DNA from: an uncultured Bacilli bacterium
GTDB taxonomy: Bacteria; Bacillota_I; Bacilli_A; RF39; UBA660
DNA length: 41,061 nucleotides
Direction of reading: 5' to 3'
Assembly (NCBI GenBank): GCA_944358815.1
Contig: CALVRX010000002.1
Location: forward strand, 1 to 41,061
Below are positions 23,983-32,284 of this stretch, piece by piece (positions within the stretch are counted from its first letter, which is position 1; the number at the start of each line of letters is the position of its first letter). The position numbers and the translations under genes were made by a program. The notes under the pieces were generated by a model that did not search any database, had not been told where the DNA came from, and was given only the letters and a program-made list of their open reading frames with translations.

Positions 23983-24675
23983 TTGGCTTTACCGACGGCA
24001 TTTATAAAGGCAAAGAATGCTATTTCTAAGGGTGTACAGTCTGCAAGAACGGCTAGAGCGGTAAATGCTGCCACCTCGAACTCAAGTGAACAAGGTGTAA
24101 ACTCTTTTTTTAGTATTTTTAAACTTCCTTTGATGATTGTTATTCCCATAGCTGGGACAATTGCGGCTTTTATTTTTGTGGTTTTTCTGGCTATTGTTGC
24201 TATTCCACAAATTTTAGTTGGTACTATTTTTGGCGGTGGTTCACTTTCTAGTAATATCAATGGTGGTGTTAGTGGTGGACCTGTTGGACCAGGTTTAGCA
24301 TCATCGGTTGTCGAATGTGCTAGACAACAAATTGGTAAGCCTTATGTATGGGGGGCTGAAGGTCCTAATGCTTTTGACTGTTCTGGTTTAGTTACTTACT
24401 GTTATAGACAAGCGTTAGGCGTTGAAGTTCCACATCAGACTAAAAAATTGGCAAAATCTTCGGCGTTTAGAACGGTTTCATCTGTGGATCAGCTTTCACC
24501 TGGTGATATTATTTTGGATGGTGGAAACAATATTAGTCATGTTGGAATATATTCTGGTAATGGTACGGTGATACATGCACCTGAACCGGGTAGTAATGTT
24601 ACAGAGATTTCTTTGGAGAGATTTCAAAATGCGGTTGCAGGTTTTGAAACTTATAGGACATATATTGGTCAGTGA
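23983..24675 (+). CDS. Membrane-anchored NlpC/P60 peptidoglycan hydrolase
   Basis: A 230-residue protein with a basic cytoplasmic N terminus, one membrane helix at about 48-75 and a Gly/Ser linker. An NlpC/P60 (C40) domain follows from about 100: catalytic Cys in FDCSGLV near residue 133, His in SHVGIYSG near residue 186, and a following IHAPEPG. It would cut cell-wall peptide stems to open a path for the T4SS-like apparatus, the VirB1 role in Gram-positive systems. The start is TTG at 23983, six bases after GGAGGT; no ATG lies nearby in frame. The context between VirB4 and another hydrolase supports the role. Confidence 0.88.
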   Translation: MALPTAFIKAKNAISKGVQSARTARAVNAATSNSSEQGVNSFFSIFKLPLMIVIPIAGTIAAFIFVVFLAIVAIPQILVGTIFGGGSLSSNINGGVSGGPVGPGLASSVVECARQQIGKPYVWGAEGPNAFDCSGLVTYCYRQALGVEVPHQTKKLAKSSAFRTVSSVDQLSPGDIILDGGNNISHVGIYSGNGTVIHAPEPGSNVTEISLERFQNAVAGFETYRTYIGQ

Positions 24676-24688
24676 TGTAGGTGAGAAT

Positions 24689-25378
24689 ATGAAAAAAATG
24701 TTATTATTAGGTTTATTTTTAATTTTATTGACTGGCTGTAGTGCACAGTATAATTTAAAAATAGATAAGGATAAAATCGAAGAAAATGTGGAAGTTTCAT
24801 TTCCCAAAAATACTACTGACCGTACTTTATTAGAACCATATTTAACTATAGCTAATAGGGTGTATCCTAAAAATGATAATTTATCAGATGTGTATAAAAC
24901 TTCTTTAGATGAGGATGATTATAATTATTATTTACGATATAATTATAATCATAGTTATGATTTGTTTGATCAAAGTTTGTTTTTAAATCAGTGTTATGAA
25001 GATGTTTCTTTTGTCTATACTGATGAACAAGTAGAGTTATCAACTAGTAATATGTTTATGTGTTTAAATATGCTTGATGATGGTTTATATTTAAATGATG
25101 CGAGTATAAGAATTACTACTGATATGAAAGTTGTTAACAATAATGCAGATTCAGTAGATGGCAATACTTATATTTGGAATGTTAATAATTCAAATTACGA
25201 TAATAAACCAATTAATTTGGTTATACAAAAAGTTTCTACTCCTTTAGATAGTGTTGTGGAGGTTTCTGAAAATAATCCTTCATATTTGCTTATTTTTATA
25301 ATAGTTGGAATTTTAGTAATTGCTATTTTGCTATTTATTGTAGTTAAGCGTAAGGCAAGGAATAACAATGCTTTTTAA
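24689..25378 (+). CDS. Lipoprotein with C-terminal membrane helix, unknown
   Basis: A 229-residue protein that begins MKKMLLLGLFLILLTGCSA, a type II signal with lipobox LTGC. A folded extracytoplasmic domain follows (about 20-190), then a second membrane helix at about 194-218 with a basic tail (KRKARNNNAF). It would therefore be held outside the cell at both ends: a lipid at the start and a helix at the end. No family is recognised. The frame runs in from 24575, inside the previous gene, but ATG 24689 follows a GTAGGTGAG site. It lies between two hydrolases of the T4SS-like unit. Confidence 0.75.
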   Translation: MKKMLLLGLFLILLTGCSAQYNLKIDKDKIEENVEVSFPKNTTDRTLLEPYLTIANRVYPKNDNLSDVYKTSLDEDDYNYYLRYNYNHSYDLFDQSLFLNQCYEDVSFVYTDEQVELSTSNMFMCLNMLDDGLYLNDASIRITTDMKVVNNNADSVDGNTYIWNVNNSNYDNKPINLVIQKVSTPLDSVVEVSENNPSYLLIFIIVGILVIAILLFIVVKRKARNNNAF

Positions 25379-25393
25379 TTAGGTGGTGTTTAA

Positions 25394-27553
25394 ATGAATG
25401 ATAGAATAGAAAATATAAAAAAGAATTTTAAATTATTTTCTTATTTATTTTTAATTTTCTTAATTCTTTTTGTCAATATAGGTCCTGCGTTTGCTATTAG
25501 TAGAGGAGATTATTTAGAGGAACATACTAATGGAAATAAAAAAGAAGAGCAATTACTTAGAAAAATTGAAATTATTCATGAGGCGTTTCCACAGCAAACT
25601 GACGAAGCTGCTTTATATGCTACTTTGGTTCATAGAGGTACTTTGACTGATTATATAGAAGATTCTTATGATGAAGATTTTGATGAAAATCAATATAGAA
25701 ATATTTGGACGGATTTACGAAGCAGTTTTGATAGTATAATTAACAATGCCTTTAATATGGCACAGGTTATGGCCATGACTATTTTGGCTGGACTTGAATG
25801 TTTGGTTGAATATATAGTCGGTGAAGGGACAGAAGATGAGCATACAGAAAGTTATTATGAAACTAACTGTGTTTTAGAGAAGGTTATTGAAAAATATGCG
25901 GATGTTTGGAGCCACACAACCGATGAAAATTTGGAGGCGGCTATTAAAAAGCCAAAATCTGTTGATTTACTTACGGCAGCTACTATTGTTATGCTTGATT
26001 CAAGTGGATGGATTGGCACATATAGTGATGAAAATTATAAAAAGGCTTTAGCTGGTGATGGATTAGTTGGTAATTTGATTCATAGAGATAATTTAATTAC
26101 CAATTTTGTTGCGACAGCTTTAAATGGAGTATTTTGTGCAGTTAGAAATATTTTGGATGTAGTGACTGATGGGGCATTTGATGATTTTGCTTTAAGCGGT
26201 TTCAATCCTGGCAATAGTTTTGAAGATTTAAAAGGATTTACTACTCAAGGTACTTCAATGGCGGATAAATTAAGTCGGTTTTATACAATGGAAAAAATTT
26301 GTAAGTATGGATTTATAGGTGGTACTTATGAACATGTACAAAATCCAGATTGGAATACTGAGGCTGGTAAAGAAAGGTATCAAGCTAAAAAAGATATTGT
26401 GGCTGAACAAATAGTAGGATTAGCTGAGGATTTGAGAGCTAGTAGTGGTGGTGGATTTGGAAGTAATAACTGTGTGGTTAATCCATCTTCTTCTGGAGCT
26501 TTTAGTACTTGGAAACAAGGAGATCCACAATGGGGGTCTATTAGCTTAGGTGGTGGCGGAAGTATGGCTGAAATTGGCTGTCTTGTTACGTCATTTGCTA
26601 TAACGATTGCCCGTTCTGGAACACAAATTACTAATTTACCTAGTGGATATAGTAGTTTTAATCCTGGAGCTTTAGCTACAGTACTTAATCAAAATGGTGG
26701 ATTTGTTAGTGGTGGTGCGTTTACTTGGAATGGTTATCAATCTATTGCACCTAATGTAAAATATTATCCTTTTGTACATACTCATATTACTAATACTCAA
26801 AAGTTAGCAAGCACTTTGTCTAAAGAATTATCGACACCTGCGGAAGGAAAGTATCAAAAATTTATTATAATTAATATTCATCACAATGCTAGTAGCCAAC
26901 ACTGGATTGCAGTTGACAGTGTAACTAATAATGAAGTTACTTTATTTGATCCAGGTGGTGTAAGTGGCAATACTTTAGATGCTAATTATAGTGGTTGGGT
27001 AGTTGATGGATATAAGGTTGTATATGCAACAGATGTTTTATTTGGTCAAGCTGGTACATCTACTGGTGGTGGAAGTGGTAGTAGTAGTAACTATTGTGAA
27101 ACATCTGGAAGTATTGTAATTCCTCCAGAGTTTGGTGGCGGCGGCTTTACTGTAACGGTTTACAATGATTTTAACTGGGCTTATAATCAAGGTAAAGTTT
27201 ATGATATGTGGGCTGCTGCTGGCGGTCAATGGGATGATGGAATTGCTGTTTTAGATGGAAGATATTTAATAGCATGTACTAAGAAGTTTGGTAATGTGGG
27301 TGATAAGGTTGATTTCTTCTTGGATGATGGCACTAAAATACCTTGTATAATTGCCGACATTAAAAATGAAAATGACCCTGGTGCTAATGAATGGGGTCAT
27401 AATAATGGCCAAAGTGTTTTGGAATTTGAAGTTTCACATGTAGCTTTCTACGAGATCTATGGCTGTAATCCAGGAACTGGTGGTTGGCATATGGAATGGT
27501 CTGGTAAGAGAGTTAGTAGTGCATCTAATTTAGGACAAAATATTTTAGGTTAA
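25394..27553 (+). CDS. Secreted multidomain hydrolase with C39-like peptidase fold
   Basis: A 719-residue exported protein. A hydrophobic export signal lies at about 12-36 (ending PAFA). Residues 40-370 form an unknown mostly helical region with Cys. A papain-like C39-type domain follows (about 375-560) with Cys396 in IGCLVTSFA, His503 in QHWIAVDS and Asp near 519 in LFDPGG. A Gly/Ser linker leads to a C-terminal domain (about 585-719) with DGRYLIACTKKFGNVGD and PCIIADIKN, suggestive of a double-psi beta-barrel (3D/RlpA-like). It is probably a second wall-processing enzyme. Domain calls rest on motif order and are tentative. A strong terminator follows. Confidence 0.75.
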   Translation: MNDRIENIKKNFKLFSYLFLIFLILFVNIGPAFAISRGDYLEEHTNGNKKEEQLLRKIEIIHEAFPQQTDEAALYATLVHRGTLTDYIEDSYDEDFDENQYRNIWTDLRSSFDSIINNAFNMAQVMAMTILAGLECLVEYIVGEGTEDEHTESYYETNCVLEKVIEKYADVWSHTTDENLEAAIKKPKSVDLLTAATIVMLDSSGWIGTYSDENYKKALAGDGLVGNLIHRDNLITNFVATALNGVFCAVRNILDVVTDGAFDDFALSGFNPGNSFEDLKGFTTQGTSMADKLSRFYTMEKICKYGFIGGTYEHVQNPDWNTEAGKERYQAKKDIVAEQIVGLAEDLRASSGGGFGSNNCVVNPSSSGAFSTWKQGDPQWGSISLGGGGSMAEIGCLVTSFAITIARSGTQITNLPSGYSSFNPGALATVLNQNGGFVSGGAFTWNGYQSIAPNVKYYPFVHTHITNTQKLASTLSKELSTPAEGKYQKFIIINIHHNASSQHWIAVDSVTNNEVTLFDPGGVSGNTLDANYSGWVVDGYKVVYATDVLFGQAGTSTGGGSGSSSNYCETSGSIVIPPEFGGGGFTVTVYNDFNWAYNQGKVYDMWAAAGGQWDDGIAVLDGRYLIACTKKFGNVGDKVDFFLDDGTKIPCIIADIKNENDPGANEWGHNNGQSVLEFEVSHVAFYEIYGCNPGTGGWHMEWSGKRVSSASNLGQNILG

Positions 27554-27579
27554 AAGTTGTTTAAAAGACAACTTTTTTT
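27552..27579 (+). terminator. Terminator of the VirB6-hydrolase unit
   Basis: AAAAGTTGT (27552-27560) pairs with ACAACTTTT (27568-27576) over a seven-base loop, with a T-run to 27579. Confidence 0.85.
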
Positions 27580-27582
27580 GTT

Positions 27583-27613
27583 AAAAAAAAACATATTTTA
27601 AGAAAAATATGTT
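27583..27613 (-). terminator. Terminator of the minus-strand gene
   Basis: On the minus strand, AACATATTTT pairs with an AAAATATGT arm and is followed by eight T (complement of the A-run 27583-27590). It lies back to back with the plus-strand terminator. Confidence 0.7.
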
Positions 27614-28172
27614 AAATAGCGTTAGGATCTTTTAATGTTATGTATTTGACATTGATGTTATTTTTTTCAAAAATTTGATTAATTTCTTTTTCAAATGCTT
27701 GGGCTTCTTTTTTCATATCTGGGCAAGTGGTTTTAAAACCATTGTTACTAATTATTTGACATTTAAATTCACCATTTTTATAGGTTCCTTTTTGATAAAG
27801 AGTGCCAATTTCGTGATTTGAATTATATCCTTCTAATTTATAAGATATTTCGATTGTGCCGTCTTGTTTATAACCGGCTTCAATATTTAAAACTTGGGTG
27901 TTAGATGTATTAATAACGGCTTTGGATAATAGATATTGATCAATAAGGGCTTGGTAAGTTGTTTTTTCATCGCCGTTATTAGTAGTTTTAGTATATATGC
28001 CATCGCTGTCTTTTTTAAAGTTATTTTCATTAATATATGAAGTAAATCTATCATTATTTATATTTTGCATTATTTTTTGATACACAATAATACCAATAAC
28101 GGTTATAGTGGCAATTATTAATACAGCAATGATAATATTGATTATCTTTTTAGCTTTATTTTCATCTTCCAT
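27612..28172 (-). CDS. Single-pass membrane protein, unknown
   Basis: A 186-residue protein and the only long minus-strand gene in the machine region. An acidic/basic N terminus (MEDENKAKKI) is followed by one helix (about 10-30). The extracytoplasmic domain has two Cys (FKCQII and TTCPDM) and a Lys-rich end. GGAGG precedes the ATG, and a TTGATA-17-TATAAT promoter lies just upstream, divergent from the next gene. No family is recognised. The opposite orientation inside the cluster suggests separate control or a later insertion. Confidence 0.72.
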   Translation of the reverse strand: MEDENKAKKIINIIIAVLIIATITVIGIIVYQKIMQNINNDRFTSYINENNFKKDSDGIYTKTTNNGDEKTTYQALIDQYLLSKAVINTSNTQVLNIEAGYKQDGTIEISYKLEGYNSNHEIGTLYQKGTYKNGEFKCQIISNNGFKTTCPDMKKEAQAFEKEINQIFEKNNINVKYITLKDPNAI

Positions 28173-28195
28173 TTTTATCCTCCATTCTATTTAAA

Positions 28196-28224
28196 TTATA
28201 TCAGTAAAAAAAAATATTATCAAT
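28196..28224 (-). promoter_or_regulatory. Minus-strand promoter of the divergent pair
   Basis: On the minus strand, TTGATA (28224-28219) and TATAAT (28201-28196) are 17 bases apart, about 23 bases before the ATG at 28172. Confidence 0.7.
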
Positions 28225-28230
28225 AACAAT

Positions 28231-28260
28231 TGACAGTATAAAAAATAATTCGTTATAATG
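28231..28260 (+). promoter_or_regulatory. Plus-strand promoter of the divergent pair
   Basis: TTGACA (28231-28236) and TATAAT (28255-28260) are 18 bases apart. The two -35 boxes of the divergent promoters are only six bases apart, so their activity may be mutually exclusive. Confidence 0.7.
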
Positions 28261-28279
28261 TTAATGATAGGTGATAGAT

Positions 28280-29065
28280 ATGGATATAAAAGAGGAATTA
28301 AGAAAAAATTTAAAGTATATTATTATTTTAGTATGTTTATTACTATTATATATTGTGTTTGCGGTATTTTTGACAGATAAAGATGAAAAAGCGGATGGAT
28401 ATTTAATTGTTGGCGATGCCCTTATATATCAAAAAAATGGCGATTCGTGGGAACAATTGGATGAGGTTCCCGATTTAGATAATTTAGTTTTTGATGTTTA
28501 TGATGGTGATGAAAAATTATCTAATATTACAATTCAATATAATGCGGGTAGATTTTATTTCTTTGATGAAGATTATAATGAAATGGATTTTGCTGATTTT
28601 AGAGTGGCGTATACTGATAATTTAGATGTAAAGATTAATAGTAATGAAATTCAAAAGTATGAAGAATCTGATGAAAAATATATTAAGGCAGTTACTAATA
28701 CGACTAATGAGGATTCTTTGAGTGCATACAGAACTTCATTAGATAAACTTAGAGTTGATTATGATGGCGATGGTACTAATGAAGTGCTATATACTATTAC
28801 AAATTTTTCATATCAAGTGGAAGATTATCCAATGAATTCTTATATGTTTATGGTGGACAATAGTAAAGTAAAAATAATTGGTAAATCTGAAGGATTAAAA
28901 CCATTTACTATTATTGATTCACTTGATTTAGATAATGATGGTAATTTTGAGGTTATTGTGGCTAATGAGGTGGTAGATGTTCCAAGGTTTGATACTTGTT
29001 ATCAAATTTATGGAATGAAAAATAATAATTTTGATTTGGTTCAAAAGTGTTCAACTTTTGAATAA
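28280..29065 (+). CDS. Anchored protein with FG-GAP/calcium-type Asp repeats
   Basis: A 261-residue protein with one N-terminal helix (about 14-32) and an extracytoplasmic domain. The domain contains two acidic loops, DYDGDGTNEVLY and DLDNDGNFEVIV, each followed by a short strand as in FG-GAP/VCBS beta-propeller blades that bind calcium. Only two clear loops are present, so it is a partial propeller or a divergent relative. GTG at 28271 is in frame but forms part of the AGGTGAT ribosome site, so ATG 28280 is taken as the start. It is transcribed alone between two terminators, next to the VirD4 gene. Confidence 0.72.
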   Translation: MDIKEELRKNLKYIIILVCLLLLYIVFAVFLTDKDEKADGYLIVGDALIYQKNGDSWEQLDEVPDLDNLVFDVYDGDEKLSNITIQYNAGRFYFFDEDYNEMDFADFRVAYTDNLDVKINSNEIQKYEESDEKYIKAVTNTTNEDSLSAYRTSLDKLRVDYDGDGTNEVLYTITNFSYQVEDYPMNSYMFMVDNSKVKIIGKSEGLKPFTIIDSLDLDNDGNFEVIVANEVVDVPRFDTCYQIYGMKNNNFDLVQKCSTFE

Positions 29066-29090
29066 AGGAATTTAGAAATATTCCTTTTTT
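29064..29090 (+). terminator. Terminator before the VirD4 gene
   Basis: AAAGGAAT (29064-29071) pairs with ATTCCTTT (29080-29087), followed by T to 29090. Confidence 0.8.
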
Positions 29091-29101
29091 CTTGGCTTTT
29101 A

Positions 29102-29130
29102 TTGCGGATATTATTTTGGCGTGATATAAT
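29102..29130 (+). promoter_or_regulatory. Promoter of the VirD4 unit
   Basis: TTGCGG (29102-29107) and TATAAT (29125-29130) are 17 bases apart, with TG at 29122-29123 giving an extended -10. The ribosome site is AAGGAGTGAT ahead of ATG 29173. Confidence 0.65.
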
Positions 29131-29172
29131 ATTGGTGTTTATATAGTTCGGTTTTATAAGGAGTGATATTTC

Positions 29173-31545
29173 ATGAAATTAAAGTTTAGAGCGTCAAAAA
29201 AAGATTGGATGATTTTTGGGGGTTATTGTGTTGTTTTACTTTATTTTGTGGCGATTGCTCTTTTAAATATTATTCAATTTGCAAAAGGTGATTTAGATCA
29301 TCCTTTTCATGGTTTAAATCCATTTCCAGCTTTTTCATCTGATTATATCGGGTTGACATTTACTTGTTATATAATTGCTTTAGTCGCTAGTATATTTAGT
29401 GTTTCTGATCGCTTTTTTGATAGAGAAAAAGGGTTTGGTTTTTCAACAGAAGCTAAAAAGTCATCTAAAGGTTATTCTAGATGGACTTCAGCTGATGAAA
29501 TGAAAAAGGAACTTACAATGGTTAAAGTACAGGCGCCTGAAGCAGATGCTGGTGGATTACCACTTATTAATGACGGTAAAAAAATGTGGGTTGATGATGG
29601 TGAAGCTCATACTTTGATTATTGGTTCTACTGGTGCTGGTAAAACACAAGTGGCTATTTTTCCATTGGTTCATTCACTTGCTAAACATAATGAGTCTATG
29701 ATTATTACGGATCCTAAGGGTGAGATTTATGAAACAACAGCTGAGATGCTTAGGAAAAGAGGATATAATGTTGTTTTATTAAATTTCCGTAATCCACAGC
29801 AAGGTAGTGGATGGAATCCGCTTCATTTACCATATAAATATTATAAAGAGGGTAATTCGGATAAGGCTAACGAACTTACGGACGACCTTGCTATGAATAT
29901 TTTGTATGATGAAAATGCGCAAAATAGCGATCCGTTTTGGGAGAAAACTTCTGCAGATTATTTTTCTGGTATATGTTTGGGGTTATTTGAAGATGCTAAA
30001 GAGGAAGAGATTAATTTAAATAGTGTCAATTTATTTACGACAATTGGCGAGGATACATGTGGTCCTAAGTCAAATTACGCTAATGAATATTTTAAAACTA
30101 AAGATCCAACTTCACCATCTTATATAAGTGCTTCATCAACTATTTCAGCACCTGATGAGACTAGGGGAAGTATTTTATCAGTATTTAAGCAGAAAATAAG
30201 ATTGTTTGCCGCTCGTGAAAATTTATCAGAGATGCTTTCGCATAGTGATTTTGAATTTGAAGATATTGGTAGAAAAAAGACCGCAGTATTTATTGTTATA
30301 CAAGATGAGAAAAAGACTTATCATTCTTTAGTGACTATTTTTCTTAAACAGTGTTATGAGACATTAGTGGATTATGCCCAAAAATGTGGTGGAAAACTTC
30401 CTTATAGGACAAATTTCTTACTTGATGAGTTTGCGAATATGCCACCTTTAAAAGATGTCGATACAATGGTATCAGCAGCCAGAAGTAGAAAGATGAGATT
30501 TTTCTTTGTTATTCAGAACTATGCACAACTAGCAGAAGTTTATGGTAAAGAAAAAGGAGATACTATTAGAGGTAACTGTACAAATATTGTATATTTGATC
30601 AGTACAGAGCTTGCAGCATTAAAAGAAATAAGTGAGATGTGCGGAGAAGTTAAAGTTAAGACCGATAAAAAAGATAAAGATGGTAAAGCTATTGAAGAAA
30701 CTAGGCCACTTATTACGGTTAGTGATTTACAGAAGTTAAAAATGGGAGAAATTATTTTACTTCGTCTTCGTATGGATCCTTTTAGAACGAAACTTAAATT
30801 AAATTGGCAAATTGATTGGGGAGAAGCTGATAAATGTGATAAGGCTACTTATCCAACTAGAGAAAAACAACCTTTGCATGTGTTTGATTTAAAGAGCTTT
30901 GTTGATAAGAAAAGAGCAGAAAAAAGGGAAGAGAGTATGAATAAGCTGATTAGTCAAGTGATGCCTAATATGAAGCGTAATACAGGACTTCCTGGAATGA
31001 ATAATCAGGCTCCAACGAGAAAACCAATGTCTATGGAAGATATGTTAAAAAATATCGATAAGGCTGTGGAAAAATTAGAAAAAGAAGAGCAAAAGAAACA
31101 AGCTGGTGTTATGGGTAAAGGAACTAATGTTGGAAGAATAACTCCAGTGAAAGTACCGGCAAGTATGGCTGGTGATAGTTCTATTGATCCGTCAAAAGTC
31201 AATGCGGAAGTTAAAAGAGAAACTAATAAAAAAGATGTGGATAAGGTTGAAAAGAAGAGCACAAAGCCAGTGATTAATGGAGCCGATTTTGCAGCTAAGA
31301 TTACAAGTAAAGTTAATAAAACGGTATTAGAAAAAGAACATGAAAAGAAAGTTAAAGCTGAGCATAAGCCGGATATAAAAGTGCCAGTTCAAAAAGAGAA
31401 TAAAAGTGTAGAGAAGGCGCCAAAGAAAGAAGAAAAAATTATTTACAAAACTGAGTCAAGTGTTAAAGAGGATAAAAAATATGATCCAGATTATGTGACT
31501 GATGATCAATTTTTCGATGATTTTTTTGCGGATGACGACGATTAA
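29173..31545 (+). CDS. virD4: VirD4/TraG-type coupling ATPase with long charged tail
   Basis: A 790-residue type IV coupling protein. Two N-terminal helices (about 14-36 and 57-77) are followed by Walker A GSTGAGKT at 151-158, MIITDPKGEIYE near 176, Walker B FLLDEFANMPP near 415, and the RSRKMRFFFVIQNYAQL segment typical of VirD4/TraG. It would select DNA or protein substrates and feed them into the VirB4/VirB6 channel. The family core ends near residue 580. The last ~200 residues are Lys/Glu-rich low-complexity helix ending in FFDDFFADDDD, unusual in length and possibly a substrate or partner dock. It has its own promoter and is followed at once by a PH-domain gene. Confidence 0.92.
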   Translation: MKLKFRASKKDWMIFGGYCVVLLYFVAIALLNIIQFAKGDLDHPFHGLNPFPAFSSDYIGLTFTCYIIALVASIFSVSDRFFDREKGFGFSTEAKKSSKGYSRWTSADEMKKELTMVKVQAPEADAGGLPLINDGKKMWVDDGEAHTLIIGSTGAGKTQVAIFPLVHSLAKHNESMIITDPKGEIYETTAEMLRKRGYNVVLLNFRNPQQGSGWNPLHLPYKYYKEGNSDKANELTDDLAMNILYDENAQNSDPFWEKTSADYFSGICLGLFEDAKEEEINLNSVNLFTTIGEDTCGPKSNYANEYFKTKDPTSPSYISASSTISAPDETRGSILSVFKQKIRLFAARENLSEMLSHSDFEFEDIGRKKTAVFIVIQDEKKTYHSLVTIFLKQCYETLVDYAQKCGGKLPYRTNFLLDEFANMPPLKDVDTMVSAARSRKMRFFFVIQNYAQLAEVYGKEKGDTIRGNCTNIVYLISTELAALKEISEMCGEVKVKTDKKDKDGKAIEETRPLITVSDLQKLKMGEIILLRLRMDPFRTKLKLNWQIDWGEADKCDKATYPTREKQPLHVFDLKSFVDKKRAEKREESMNKLISQVMPNMKRNTGLPGMNNQAPTRKPMSMEDMLKNIDKAVEKLEKEEQKKQAGVMGKGTNVGRITPVKVPASMAGDSSIDPSKVNAEVKRETNKKDVDKVEKKSTKPVINGADFAAKITSKVNKTVLEKEHEKKVKAEHKPDIKVPVQKENKSVEKAPKKEEKIIYKTESSVKEDKKYDPDYVTDDQFFDDFFADDDD

Positions 31546-31561
31546 GGAGTGAGTATGAATA

Positions 31562-32209
31562 TTGAATAAGTATGATAGAAGTGTGCAGTATGAGGAGTCT
31601 TTACCTAGTCCTTTAATAGAAGGTGAAAATGTTTTGTGGAGTGCTAAACCTAAAAGAAAAGCCTTTATAATAAATAGAATAATAAGAATGATGCCTTTTG
31701 CATTGATATGGTTATTTTTGGATTTATATGTAATTTTGACATTTATAAATATTGATTATTCAGTAAATTTATTAGTTATTATTCCCTTTTTTGCAATACA
31801 TTTATTTCCGGTGTGGATTTGGATAGGTGATATTGCTACAGCGAATATTAAGTGGAAGAATACAAAATATTATGTTACTGATAGAAGAATTATTATTCAA
31901 ACAGGAATTATTGGAGCGAGTTATCAAACTATTTATTATAAAGATATTAAGAATGTGAATTTGAAGATAGGTTTGATCGACAAATTGCTTGGAGTTGGAG
32001 ATATTTATATCGATACTGGTGAAGTTAGGCAAGTAAAACATGGAGTACAAAACGTCTTTTATTCACTTTTAGATGTTGAAAGACCTTATGAAATTTATCC
32101 TAAATTGCAAAAGTTTGTGATGGATATACAGACAGATATGGAGTTTCCAAACGCATATAGGCCAGGAGAAAATCTTGGATATAATACTAAGTATAAAGGT
32201 GAGAAATAG
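31562..32209 (+). CDS. Bacterial PH-domain (bPH2) membrane protein
   Basis: A 215-residue protein with two helices (about 38-58 and 67-90) followed by a bacterial PH domain: YVTDRRIIIQTGIIG, then YYKDIKNVNLKIG and GDIYIDTG. Proteins of this shape (DUF304/bPH2) sit at the membrane and have no settled function. The only in-frame start that keeps the N terminus is TTG 31562. The well-spaced ATG at 31555, after AAGGAGTGAG, opens a four-codon frame (MNIE, then TAA) that overlaps it, so re-initiation or a sequence error is possible. It is co-transcribed with virD4 and ends in a terminator that includes its stop. Confidence 0.78.
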   Translation: MNKYDRSVQYEESLPSPLIEGENVLWSAKPKRKAFIINRIIRMMPFALIWLFLDLYVILTFINIDYSVNLLVIIPFFAIHLFPVWIWIGDIATANIKWKNTKYYVTDRRIIIQTGIIGASYQTIYYKDIKNVNLKIGLIDKLLGVGDIYIDTGEVRQVKHGVQNVFYSLLDVERPYEIYPKLQKFVMDIQTDMEFPNAYRPGENLGYNTKYKGEK

Positions 32210-32226
32210 GTGACTATTTCTTTTTT
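32203..32226 (+). terminator. Terminator closing the machine locus
   Basis: GAAATAG (32203-32209) pairs with CTATTTC (32214-32220) over a four-base loop, followed by six T. The 5' arm contains the stop codon of the PH-domain gene. Confidence 0.8.
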
Positions 32227-32230
32227 AGTT

Positions 32231-32239
32231 TGGTATAAT
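32231..32239 (+). promoter_or_regulatory. Extended -10 promoter of the rhodanese gene
   Basis: TGGTATAAT forms an extended -10. A second TATAAT at 32262-32267 lies closer to the gene; either could be used. Confidence 0.45.
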
Positions 32240-32284
32240 TTTTATTTGTTTAGATATTTCATATAATGTGTTAGAGGTGGTATA

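Noticed and set aside
4485-32209. Complete conjugative element
   Set aside because: No relaxase, integrase, oriT-like repeat or flanking direct repeat could be found in the window; only the transfer-type machinery is present. The window is too short to exclude these parts further away.
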